A model generated the notes under the pieces. The model was not told the DNA's origin and did no database searches. It saw nothing but the letters and a program-made list of their open reading frames with translations. The position numbers and the translations under genes are program-made. Below are positions 55,116 through 63,248 of a stretch of 64,000 bases of DNA, piece after piece. This DNA is from Aquirufa lenticrescens (lineage in GTDB: Bacteria > Bacteroidota > Bacteroidia > Cytophagales > Spirosomataceae). The DNA lies in contig NZ_CP049834.1 of NCBI RefSeq assembly GCF_019916085.1, positions 62,001 to 126,000 of the forward strand, read 5' to 3'. Position 1 is the stretch's first letter; each line of letters starts with the position of its first letter.

Positions 55116-55763
55116 ATGCAATCCAACCCCAAAGATATAAAAACCGCCGTAAAAAGAGCCGAATTTACCTATCCAGTGATGGAATCTTTTTACACCCTGC
55201 AAGGGGAAGGTAAATACCAGGGACACGCCGCCTATTTTATTCGTTTGGGAGGTTGTGACGTGGGTTGCCATTGGTGCGACGTGAAAGAATCCTGGCCAGT
55301 GGATACGCATCCCGTAAAAACAGTAGAAACATTAGTGGCTGAAGCACTTGAGAATCCAGGCCGATTAGTGGTCATCACGGGTGGTGAACCATTGATGCAC
55401 GATTTAGGTCCTTTGACGGAAGCCCTACAAGAAACTGGATTCAGAACGCATATTGAAACTTCCGGTGTCGCAACGACTATTACCGGAACTTGGGATTGGA
55501 TCTGTTTCTCCCCTAAAAAATTCAAAGCCCCTAATGAAGGTATTTTAGCCCTTACGAACGAACTTAAAGTCGTGGTCAATCATCCTACAGATATCCCTTG
55601 GGCACAAGAGTGGGCTGAAAAATTACCTGATACGACGGAATTATACTTGCAACCCGAGTGGTCCAAGCAAGAACAAATGAATCCCCTTATTGTGGATTTC
55701 GTGAAAGCGAATCCGACGTGGCGGATTTCGGTTCAAACTCATAAATTTCTTCAGATTCCATAG
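55116..55763 (+). CDS. queE: 7-carboxy-7-deazaguanine synthase
   Basis: Radical SAM enzyme of the queuosine/preQ0 pathway. 215 residues with cluster motif C47xxxC51xxC54 (GGCDVGCHWCD), an ESFYTLQGEG substrate loop, VVITGGEPLMH and HIETSG. It pairs with queG at 15975, consistent with complete Q synthesis. Its last 77 bp are antisense to the end of rlpA. Confidence 0.95.
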   Translation: MQSNPKDIKTAVKRAEFTYPVMESFYTLQGEGKYQGHAAYFIRLGGCDVGCHWCDVKESWPVDTHPVKTVETLVAEALENPGRLVVITGGEPLMHDLGPLTEALQETGFRTHIETSGVATTITGTWDWICFSPKKFKAPNEGILALTNELKVVVNHPTDIPWAQEWAEKLPDTTELYLQPEWSKQEQMNPLIVDFVKANPTWRISVQTHKFLQIP

Positions 55764-56124
55764 CATTCAAGGAATCAATTCGAGACTTCTCCGTTACCGG
55801 TTTAATATGAACCGTCGCAAAACCATAGGGAATTAATCCCAAATCTTTGGCCGCAGCTCTCGATACATCAATAATTCGTTTGCGACTGTGAGGACCACGG
55901 TCGATAATTCGAACGAAAGTGGTTTTCTTTGTTTTGGGCATATACACCTCTAGCCACGTATTAAAAGGCAGCTTTCGATGTGCAGCCGTGAATTTAGCTG
56001 GATTATACTTCTCCCCACTACTTGTCCGATGTCCTTTCAATCGATTAGAATAGAAAGACGCCTGCCCTTTTTGGACCTGAGCGCTGACAGAAAAACAAAA
56101 CAGAAGGAAAAATAGTATCCGCAT
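55687..56124 (-). CDS. rlpA: RlpA-like septal ring lytic transglycosylase family protein
   Basis: 145 residues: signal peptide MRILFFLLFCFSVSAQ, then the double-psi beta-barrel domain (QASFYSNRLKGHRTSSGEKY, FTAAHRKLPFNTWLEV, VRIIDRGPHSRKRIIDVSRA, AAKDLGLIPYGFATVHI). Conserved His and Asp are in place for lytic transglycosylase activity on denuded glycan, known for some members. No SPOR domain. The acidic tail is encoded opposite queE for 77 bp. Confidence 0.9.
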   Translation of the reverse strand: MRILFFLLFCFSVSAQVQKGQASFYSNRLKGHRTSSGEKYNPAKFTAAHRKLPFNTWLEVYMPKTKKTTFVRIIDRGPHSRKRIIDVSRAAAKDLGLIPYGFATVHIKPVTEKSRIDSLNAMESEEIYEFEPKSATSDSLSRNPQ

Positions 56125-56157
56125 AAGGATACAAAGCTAGGCCGAATCTCCCCGTAA

Positions 56158-56190
56158 AACAAAAAAGCCCCCGAAATCGGAGGCTTTTTC
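56158..56190 (-). terminator. Terminator downstream of gltA
   Basis: Inverted repeat GCCTCCGA / TCGGGGGC read on the minus strand with one mismatch, followed by a T-run (AAAAAA at 56161-56166 on the plus strand). It lies between gltA and rlpA, both on the minus strand. Confidence 0.78.
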
Positions 56191-56207
56191 AATCTGCTTA
56201 AAAAAGA

Positions 56208-57470
56208 TTAACGATTCGCGATATCGACAAATGCACGCGCAGGAGAACCTACGTAGATTTGACGAGGACGACCGATAGGCTCCTTGTTTGTCATCATTTC
56301 TTGGTGTTGAGAAATCCAACCTGGAAGACGTCCGATCGCAAATAAGATCGTAAACATGTCCGTAGGAATGCCCAAAGCGCGGTAAATGATACCAGAGTAG
56401 AAATCTACGTTCGGGTATAATTTACGAGCCACGAAATACTCATCACTTAAAGCCGCAGCTTCTAATTCTTGAGCGATCGTTAACACAGGATCTTTAACGC
56501 CTAAAGCCGTTAACACATCATCCGCAGCTACCTTAATAATACGAGCACGAGGATCAAAATTCTTGTATACACGGTGTCCAAAACCCATCAAACGGAAGCC
56601 TGATGTCTTATCCTTAGCCATGGCTACGAATTTAGACGTATCACCACCCGCTTGCTTGATCTCTTCTAACATCTCAATCACGGCTTGGTTTGCACCACCG
56701 TGTAATGGACCAAATAACGCTTGTATACCACCTGAAATACTAGAGAATAAACTTGCATGAGAAGAACCAATCAAACGAACAGTAGAAGTTGAGCAGTTTT
56801 GCTCGTGATCTGCATGCAAGATTAATAATTTGTTCAATGCCTTAGAAACGATTGGATCTACTTTGTAATCTTCGCCTGGTTTAGCGAACATCATTTTCAA
56901 GAAGTTCGAGCAATAGTCCAAAGATTGATCCGGAGCTACTAATGCTTCGCCAATTGATTTCTTGTAGTTCCATGCAGCGAAAATAGGCAAGGCAGCAATC
57001 AAACGTAAGATGTTTTCTTTCGTTTCAGCAGGATTATATTGACCTTCCATTAAACCTACCAGAGCTGATAATTCGCTCATTGGGTGCGTAGAAGTCGGAA
57101 TAACTTGTTCGATTTTCAATAAAGCTTCGTTCGTTACCGTGTATTTCTTTACCGCAGCTTCGAACTCATCTAATTGAGCTTGTGTAGGCAATTCACCATT
57201 TAATAATAAATAAGCCACTTCTAAGAAGCTAGCTTTATCGGCTAATTCTTCGATGCTATAACCACAATGTCTCAGAATTCCTTCCTCGCCATCTAAAAAA
57301 GTAATCGCACTTTTTGTTGCACCCGTGTTCTTGTAACCTGGATCATACGTAACGTATCCAGATAAATCGCGAAGTTTCGCAATGTCGATTGCCTTTTCAT
57401 TTTCAGTTCCTACTAGAGTAGGTAATTCGAACGTTTGGCCGTCGAGGTTAATCACAGCATTTTGAGACAT
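56208..57470 (-). CDS. gltA: Citrate synthase (type II)
   Basis: 420 residues, like E. coli GltA. An N-terminal beta hairpin (MSQNAVINLDGQTFELPTLV), then the core with LHADHEQNCSTSTVRLIGSS (catalytic His), GPLHGGANQAVIEML, GFGHRVYKNFDPRA (oxaloacetate His/Arg) and YSGIIYRALGIP. Condenses oxaloacetate and acetyl-CoA. A near-match -7 box TATCTTAG lies upstream; a terminator follows. Confidence 0.97.
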   Translation of the reverse strand: MSQNAVINLDGQTFELPTLVGTENEKAIDIAKLRDLSGYVTYDPGYKNTGATKSAITFLDGEEGILRHCGYSIEELADKASFLEVAYLLLNGELPTQAQLDEFEAAVKKYTVTNEALLKIEQVIPTSTHPMSELSALVGLMEGQYNPAETKENILRLIAALPIFAAWNYKKSIGEALVAPDQSLDYCSNFLKMMFAKPGEDYKVDPIVSKALNKLLILHADHEQNCSTSTVRLIGSSHASLFSSISGGIQALFGPLHGGANQAVIEMLEEIKQAGGDTSKFVAMAKDKTSGFRLMGFGHRVYKNFDPRARIIKVAADDVLTALGVKDPVLTIAQELEAAALSDEYFVARKLYPNVDFYSGIIYRALGIPTDMFTILFAIGRLPGWISQHQEMMTNKEPIGRPRQIYVGSPARAFVDIANR

Positions 57471-57605
57471 AGTTGTAAGCTTATAAAATTCAAGGCACTA
57501 AGATAATACGTAATTCTGAAAGGTGTATTACCTTTATAATTCCACAAGAAATAAATTTAATAAAGACAATTTTTTCTTATAATATTTCAATATAAATCGA
57601 TTTTT

Positions 57606-58874
57606 ATGCCGCAGCTCTCGGAATTGATCCAAAAATACGCCTTCACATCGAAAGAACGTTTTCTTGACTATGTCCAAATAGACACCCAATCCGACCCCCA
57701 CTCGAGCATCAGCCCCACGACAGAAAAACAAAAAAATCTAGGAAAGGTTTTGGTTCAGGAACTTCATTCCCTCGGAATTTCCAATGCACACCTTGATGAT
57801 TTTGGCTATGTCTATGCGCACATTGCCTCCAATGTACCTCACGAAGTACCTGGCCTTTGTTTTTGTGCCCACATGGATACCTCTCCAGATTGCTCTGGTG
57901 AAAATGTAAAACCAATCGTTCACCCCTATTACCACGGACAAGATTTGGTTTTGCCGGATGATCCATCCGTCATTATCCGGCTAAGTGAACACCCAGACTT
58001 AGCGGAACAAATCGGCAATGATATCATCACGGCCAGTGGAACGACGCTTTTAGGGGCAGATAATAAAGCCGGAGTCGCTGAAATTATGGACGTAGCTGCC
58101 TTTTATGCAGCACATCCGGAGGTTCCTCACGGCCCCATCACGATTCTTTTCACACCGGACGAAGAAGTCGGTCGCGGTACGGATCATGTGGATATGGAGA
58201 AGATTAATGCCCAATACGGCTACACCTTAGATGGCGAAAAGCGCGGGCATTTAGAGAATGAAACCTTCTCTGCGGATGGATTTGTTGTAAAAATTCAAGG
58301 CATTTCTCAGCATCCGGGTTTTGCCAAAGGCCGTATGGAAAGCGCCCTTAAAATAGCCGCAGAAATCGTCAACACCCTCCCTAAGGACCGCCTAAGCCCC
58401 GAAACCACCGAAGGAAAAGAAGGCTTCATTCATCCCACGGACATATCAGGCAGTGTGGAAGAAGCAACCATCGAATTCATTATCCGCGATTTTGAAACGG
58501 AAAAATTGCGCGAATACGGATTCATTATCCAACAGATTTCCGAGATGGTCTTGCGCAAATACCCTAATTCATCTGCGACTTACACCCAAACGGAGCAATA
58601 CCGCAATATGAACGAAATTCTGGTCAATCACCCAGAATGCATCGACCTGGCGATGGAAGCCATGCGCCTTGCTGGCCTAAAAGCCGAAACCACCAGCATT
58701 CGCGGCGGAACTGACGGATCCCGCCTAACTTTTATGGGCTTACCTTGTCCTAATATCTTCGCTGGCGAACACGCCTTCCACAGCAAACAAGAATGGGTTT
58801 CCGTACAGGATATGCAGAAAGCGACGGAGACGGTGCTTTATCTCGTTAGTTTGTTCGTGGAGCGTTCTCGCTGA
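57606..58874 (+). CDS. pepT: Peptidase T (tripeptidase)
   Basis: M20-family zinc aminotripeptidase, 422 residues. Metal and catalytic residues appear in CAHMDTSPD, LGADNKAGVAE, TPDEEVGRGTD, GYTLDGEKRG and the C-terminal FAGEHAFHSKQEWV. The dimerisation domain (about 210-320) has GISQHPGFAKGRMESALK. Cytoplasmic, peptide nutrient use. Its TGA stop is followed at once by the seven-copy 14-bp repeat. Confidence 0.95.
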   Translation: MPQLSELIQKYAFTSKERFLDYVQIDTQSDPHSSISPTTEKQKNLGKVLVQELHSLGISNAHLDDFGYVYAHIASNVPHEVPGLCFCAHMDTSPDCSGENVKPIVHPYYHGQDLVLPDDPSVIIRLSEHPDLAEQIGNDIITASGTTLLGADNKAGVAEIMDVAAFYAAHPEVPHGPITILFTPDEEVGRGTDHVDMEKINAQYGYTLDGEKRGHLENETFSADGFVVKIQGISQHPGFAKGRMESALKIAAEIVNTLPKDRLSPETTEGKEGFIHPTDISGSVEEATIEFIIRDFETEKLREYGFIIQQISEMVLRKYPNSSATYTQTEQYRNMNEILVNHPECIDLAMEAMRLAGLKAETTSIRGGTDGSRLTFMGLPCPNIFAGEHAFHSKQEWVSVQDMQKATETVLYLVSLFVERSR

Positions 58875-58972
58875 GATAATAGAGTAGAGATAATAGAGTA
58901 GAGATAATAGAGTAGAGATAATAGAGTAGAGATAATAGAGTAGAGATAATAGAGTAGAGATAATAGAGTAGA
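58872..58972 (+). repeat. Seven perfect tandem copies of a 14-bp (2 x 7) unit after pepT
   Basis: GATAATAGAGTAGA repeated seven times without change from 58875 to 58972, directly after the TGA stop. Each unit is two heptads (GATAATA, GAGTAGA). Copy identity suggests recent slippage expansion. The rest of the gap to guaA holds, in order, a small hairpin (ATCGCC/GGCGAT, 58981-58995), the pepT terminator, another hairpin (59086-59100), a heptad run and a snap-back repeat; GATGGAATC (58976-58984) pairs with GATTCCATC (59098-59106). No gene. Confidence 0.92.
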
Positions 58973-59025
58973 GAGATGGAATCGCCTCCGGCGATGAATT
59001 CAGAAATGATTTTCATTAATACAAT

Positions 59026-59053
59026 AAAAGGGATCGAATTCGATCCCTTTTTT
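59026..59053 (+). terminator. Terminator downstream of pepT
   Basis: Palindrome of 13-bp arms around GGGATCGAATTCGATCCC (AATT loop), ending in six T. The A-run on the left would also serve the minus strand, so it may act on guaA transcripts too. Confidence 0.82.
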
Positions 59054-59106
59054 AATACGTATATGAAAAAATCACTCCTGAAATTATCCCCATCGGGGAT
59101 TCCATC

Positions 59107-59141
59107 TTTATGCTTTATTCTTTGTGCTTTATACTTTACCA
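59107..59141 (-). repeat. Heptad run downstream of guaA
   Basis: Five units in register; minus strand TGGTAAA, GTATAAA, GCACAAA, GAATAAA, GCATAAA. The run then reaches TGGAATC, as the surA tail does (GCATAAATTTGGAATC there, GCATAAAGATGGAATC here), so the two loci share a common element. Confidence 0.65.
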
Positions 59142-59266
59142 CTGAAATAAATTGTTTTGTGATGTGAAGAAATCATTGCGAAGCACGCAATACCACTGAA
59201 ATAAATTGTTGTGTGATGTGAAGAAAATATTGCGCAGCACATTTTCGAACACACACAACAATTTAT
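59137..59266. repeat. Snap-back repeat at the guaA stop codon: arm plus two 50-bp copies
   Basis: CACACAACAATTTAT (59252-59266) contains the guaA stop (59263-59265). Its exact reverse complement is at 59201-59215, and with one mismatch at 59147-59161. Those lie in two 50-bp direct copies, 59137-59186 and 59191-59240, identical at 46 of 50 positions and 54 bp apart. Layout matches 40549-40776. Confidence 0.85.
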
Positions 59267-60786
59267 TCCCACTCAATCGTAGCCGGCGGCTTACTCGAAA
59301 TATCATACACCACGCGATTCACGCCTTTGACCTTATTGATAATCTCATTCGAAATGCGACCTAAGAATTCATAAGGTAAATGACACCAGTCTGCGGTCAT
59401 TCCATCCACACTAGAAACGGCACGCAAAGCAACTACTTGCTCATACGTACGCTCATCCCCCATTACACCTACGGATTGGATAGGTAAAAGGATAGCGCCT
59501 GCTTGCCAAACTTGGTCATACAAACCATCTTCCTTCAAACCATTAATGAAAATGGCATCCACTTTTTGTAAAATATCCACTTTCGCTGGAGTAATATCGC
59601 CTAGAATTCGGATACCTAAACCTGGACCAGGGAAAGGATGGCGGCCTAAAATATCTTTAGGTACACCTAAGGTTTTACCCACTAAACGAACCTCATCTTT
59701 GAACAAGGCATCTAATGGCTCTACCACTTTTAACTTCATGAAATCGGGTAAGCCACCCACGTTGTGGTGCGATTTGATGGTTGCACTTGGTCCTTTTAGG
59801 GAAACAGATTCGATTTTATCTGGGTAAATCGTGCCTTGGCCTAACCAAGAAACGCCCTCAATTAAATGTGCCTCCTCATCGAATACCTCAATAAAGGTCT
59901 TCCCGATGGCTTTGCGCTTGTCCTCTGGATCTGTTAAACCTTTAAGGGCGTCGTAAAAACGTTGTTTGGAGTTTACTCCTTTTACGTTTAGGCCTAGTGT
60001 TTCGTAGGATGCCAAAACTTGTTCGAATTCATCCTTGCGCAACAAGCCATTATCTACGAAGATGCAATACAGGTTTTTGCCAATCGCGCGGTGTAATAAT
60101 ACCGCAGCCACTGAGCTATCTACCCCGCCAGAAAGACCTAGAACGACTTTGTCATTCCCTAATTTGGCCTGTAACTCTGAAACGGTTCTATCTACGAAAG
60201 AATCCGATGTCCACGTCTGAGCGCAGCCACAAATCCCCACGATAAAGTTCTTAATTAAAATGCTTCCCTCCGTCGAGTGCGTCACTTCTGGGTGGAATTG
60301 AATACCGAAAATGGGCTTCGAAATGTGTGCAAAGGCTGCTACACGAACCGTCTCTGTTGAACCGATTAACTCGTATTCAGACGGCAATTCCATAATCGTA
60401 TCGCCGTGTGACATCCAAACCTGGCCAGTCGCAGATAAGCCTTTCAATAAAGGACTCTCTTTTACGCTCGTCATGTGAGCACGACCGTATTCGCGATGAC
60501 CCGATGCTTGAACAGAGCCTCCGCCTTGGTGCGCTAATAATTGCGCTCCATAGCAAATACCTAAAATGGGTAAAGAACCAAACAGACTTAAATCTACGCG
60601 AGGAGAATCTTCATCTCTCACCGAGCAAGGACTTCCGGAAAGAATAATTCCTTTCACCGATTCGTCGATTTCTGGAATGTGATTAAAAGGATGTATTTCG
60701 CAATAGACTTGCGCTTCTCTGATGCGACGCGCAATTAATTGGGTCACCTGAGAACCAAAATCAAGTATAAGGATCTTTTCCGCCAT
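59263..60786 (-). CDS. guaA: GMP synthase (glutamine-hydrolysing)
   Basis: Converts XMP to GMP. 507 residues: class I glutaminase with C78 (GICYGAQ), H165 and E167 (FHPEVTHS); ATP pyrophosphatase loop LSGGVDSS at 218-225; and the C-terminal dimer domain with [16 protein letters not shown] and the closing [18 protein letters not shown] near-match -7 box (TATTTTTA) is upstream. The stop codon is part of an inverted-repeat arm. Confidence 0.97.
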   Translation of the reverse strand: MAEKILILDFGSQVTQLIARRIREAQVYCEIHPFNHIPEIDESVKGIILSGSPCSVRDEDSPRVDLSLFGSLPILGICYGAQLLAHQGGGSVQASGHREYGRAHMTSVKESPLLKGLSATGQVWMSHGDTIMELPSEYELIGSTETVRVAAFAHISKPIFGIQFHPEVTHSTEGSILIKNFIVGICGCAQTWTSDSFVDRTVSELQAKLGNDKVVLGLSGGVDSSVAAVLLHRAIGKNLYCIFVDNGLLRKDEFEQVLASYETLGLNVKGVNSKQRFYDALKGLTDPEDKRKAIGKTFIEVFDEEAHLIEGVSWLGQGTIYPDKIESVSLKGPSATIKSHHNVGGLPDFMKLKVVEPLDALFKDEVRLVGKTLGVPKDILGRHPFPGPGLGIRILGDITPAKVDILQKVDAIFINGLKEDGLYDQVWQAGAILLPIQSVGVMGDERTYEQVVALRAVSSVDGMTADWCHLPYEFLGRISNEIINKVKGVNRVVYDISSKPPATIEWE

Positions 60787-60838
60787 GTTTGTTTTTGCTT
60801 AAAAATAAACGGCAAATGTCGGAATTTTTTGCCTAATT

Positions 60839-61999
60839 CTAACGATAAAGCAGGTAATTTTGGCGCATTTTTCGGTATTGAACTAATCCTGGCTCCCAAG
60901 AATCCCGAATATCCTTCTCCGTTTTACCCGCAATGATGGCTAAACGCAATTGATCTGTGCCCGCTAGCTTATCAAAGAAAGACGGTGACGTAAAGAACTT
61001 CTCCCCTAAACCTGATTTGCTGTAGAAATACAAAAGGTACTTCAGGCTGAATCCTACATTTCGTGCAGGCAAGGTAGACAGGTTAAATCCGTAACACTTC
61101 TGATCTTTCAAAGGAGGATCCATCGCGCCTGGCTTTGGTACCGGCGTAAAGGTATAGTCACCCAGGCCGGCGATATTCGTTCCTACCACTTGAAACTGCA
61201 AATCGGTTCCTCGACCGATACTTACATTCGTTCCTTCGAACAAGCAAAGGGATGGGTATAAGGCAATGGATTGATCGTTTGGTAAATTAGGCGATGGCGC
61301 TATAGCCACATGGACTGGGGATGAGTGAGTATAATTCGCAACAGGAATGACATTCAGAGAGGCTTTGGCACTATTCGCTAACCAACCTTCCCCATTAATC
61401 ATCCTGGCTAATTCCCCCAGGGTACATCCGTGCACGACCGGAATCGGATTTAAACCCACGAAAGAGGCCTGCGCCTTTTCGAGTACAGGTCCATCTACAT
61501 AATGTCCGTTCGGGTTAGGACGATCTAAAACCGTTAAAGGCACCTTATTTTCTGCACAAGCCTCTAATACATAATGCAACGTGGACGAATAGGTGTAGAA
61601 ACGCGCTCCCACGTCCTGGATATCAAAAAGAACGACATCGATCCCCTGCAAATCCTCCGGCGTAGGTTTTTTGTGTTTACCGTATAGAGAGATAAGGGCA
61701 AGACCTGTTTTGCGATCCACCTCGTTATCAATGTGAGCACCGGCATCTGCCGTACCTCTAAAACCATGCTCTGGAGCAAAAATCTTTTTCACTGAAACTC
61801 CAAGTGACAATAAAGTGTCTGCTAAATGCGTCTTACCAATCATGGAGGTATGATTAACGACTAAAGCAACTTGTTTGCCTTTTAGAGCTGGCAAGTAAGC
61901 GGGAAATTGAGCGGCGCCCGGAATGAGCGTTTTTTGACCCAATCCCATAAAAGCCAAAAGGCTGAACAATAAGACAATACTATTTGATTTACGCCCCAT
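60839..61999 (-). CDS. namZ: NamZ-type exo-beta-N-acetylmuramidase (DUF1343)
   Basis: 386 residues with signal peptide (SIVLLFSLLAFMGLGQ) and the DUF1343 core: VALVVNHTSMIG, IFAPEHGFRGTADAGAHID, VVLFDIQDVGARFYTYSSTL, LDRPNPNGHYVDGP and VVHGCTLGELARMINGE. Characterised NamZ from a Bacteroidota removes MurNAc from the non-reducing ends of peptidoglycan fragments. This copy is likely periplasmic, in muropeptide recycling. TAGATTTG (62032-62039, minus) may be its -7 box. Divergent from the permease. Confidence 0.92.
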   Translation of the reverse strand: MGRKSNSIVLLFSLLAFMGLGQKTLIPGAAQFPAYLPALKGKQVALVVNHTSMIGKTHLADTLLSLGVSVKKIFAPEHGFRGTADAGAHIDNEVDRKTGLALISLYGKHKKPTPEDLQGIDVVLFDIQDVGARFYTYSSTLHYVLEACAENKVPLTVLDRPNPNGHYVDGPVLEKAQASFVGLNPIPVVHGCTLGELARMINGEGWLANSAKASLNVIPVANYTHSSPVHVAIAPSPNLPNDQSIALYPSLCLFEGTNVSIGRGTDLQFQVVGTNIAGLGDYTFTPVPKPGAMDPPLKDQKCYGFNLSTLPARNVGFSLKYLLYFYSKSGLGEKFFTSPSFFDKLAGTDQLRLAIIAGKTEKDIRDSWEPGLVQYRKMRQNYLLYR

Positions 62000-62039
62000 T
62001 CGTGTTTTCTTTGCGGTTCAGAATTGAAAATCAAATCTA

Positions 62040-63248
62040 ATGAATTTCCCTCTTTTTGTCGCTAGGCGTATTCGGAAAACTCAGGACACCTCCTTTTCTA
62101 AGACGGTGACCTATGTGGGTATCGGGACGGTGGCGGTAGGAACGGCGATTATTCTGGTGGCATTCGCTATTCTTTTTGGTTTTAAGACGACTATTCAAGA
62201 CAAATTGACCAGCTTTTCAGGGGATGCGCGCATTTCTCAGATATCGGGTAATCGTTCTTTGGCAGAAAGTCCACTGACTCGTAATAGGGCATGGGAGTCC
62301 AAGACAGCACAGCTCCCGGAGATTGATCACATTCAAGCCCACGTGCAAAGGCCTGGCATTATTGTGGGGAAAGAAGGATTAGCCGGCATTGTCGTAAAGG
62401 GAATTGGGAAAGATCTTCCGGCAGAGCAATTACAAAAAAACATAAGCAGCGGTTCTAATAGCCTAAATGGCCCACAGGAGGTTATTTTAAGTGAGGCTTT
62501 GGCCAAACAATTAAAGGTCAAAACAAATGGTTCACTAATTCTCTATTTCCTCAGCGCTCCAGAGAGACCGCGTAAAGTGAAAGTCGCCGGCATTTATGAA
62601 ACGGGACTCGAAGAGCTGGACAAAATCTTTATCCTAGCTGATCGGGATTGGGTTCAAAAGATGAACGGTTGGACGGCGGACTCGCTGGGCACCTATGAGG
62701 TGTTCTTTAAAAACAAGGAGAACCTCCAGGCAAAAACCGAAGCCTTAGCTAAAACGATGCCTCCTGAATGGCGTATTCAACCCGTGACCGAGATCTATCC
62801 TGCGCTATTTGATTGGATGACGATGCTCGACCGAAATATCGTCATCTTCATTAGCCTCCTCTTTGTGGTGGCCTGCTTTAACCTCATCGCTACGCTTTGG
62901 GTGCTTATCATGGAACGCGTTCCCATGGTAGGACTCTTAAAATCCATGGGTGCCTCCGCGGCTCAGATTCGCCGTATATTTTGGTGGAATGGCTTGTTCA
63001 TTTTAGTTCGTGGACTGCTTATTGGAAACGGACTTGCCTTCCTGTTTTGCTACCTGCAATCAAGCTACCACTTAATCCCATTGGATCCAGAAAGTTATTA
63101 TATGAATAGCGTGCCCATTGAATGGGATGCGGCCACTTGGGGAATCGTCAATGCGCTGACAATTGTGTTAGTGAGTTTTATGATGTCCATCCCTACCCTG
63201 TTGATTACTAAAATCCAGCCTTCTGAGGCACTGAACTTCAAGAATTAA
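62040..63248 (+). CDS. FtsX-like permease, LolC/LolE type (second copy)
   Basis: 402 residues: FPLFVARRIRKTQDTSFSKT, one N-terminal span (about 25-50), periplasmic domain, then spans beginning at VIFISLLFVVACFNLIATLW (about 262), GLFILVRGLLIGNGLAFLF and IVNALTIVLVSFMMSIPTLL. The MEx-VGLLKSMGAS motif after TM2 contacts the ATPase in LolCDE. The ATPase is not adjacent. It overlaps the next gene by 1 bp (TAATG). Confidence 0.87.
   Translation: MNFPLFVARRIRKTQDTSFSKTVTYVGIGTVAVGTAIILVAFAILFGFKTTIQDKLTSFSGDARISQISGNRSLAESPLTRNRAWESKTAQLPEIDHIQAHVQRPGIIVGKEGLAGIVVKGIGKDLPAEQLQKNISSGSNSLNGPQEVILSEALAKQLKVKTNGSLILYFLSAPERPRKVKVAGIYETGLEELDKIFILADRDWVQKMNGWTADSLGTYEVFFKNKENLQAKTEALAKTMPPEWRIQPVTEIYPALFDWMTMLDRNIVIFISLLFVVACFNLIATLWVLIMERVPMVGLLKSMGASAAQIRRIFWWNGLFILVRGLLIGNGLAFLFCYLQSSYHLIPLDPESYYMNSVPIEWDAATWGIVNALTIVLVSFMMSIPTLLITKIQPSEALNFKN

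Noticed and set aside
58872-58972. Possible CRISPR array
   Set aside because: Units are 14 bp and contiguous, with no spacers and no cas genes in the window.
58846-59142. 98-codon minus-strand frame with repeated YYLYSIISTLLSL
   Set aside because: It merely translates the seven-copy 14-bp repeat and flanking spacer; it overlaps the pepT end and has no independent coding signal.
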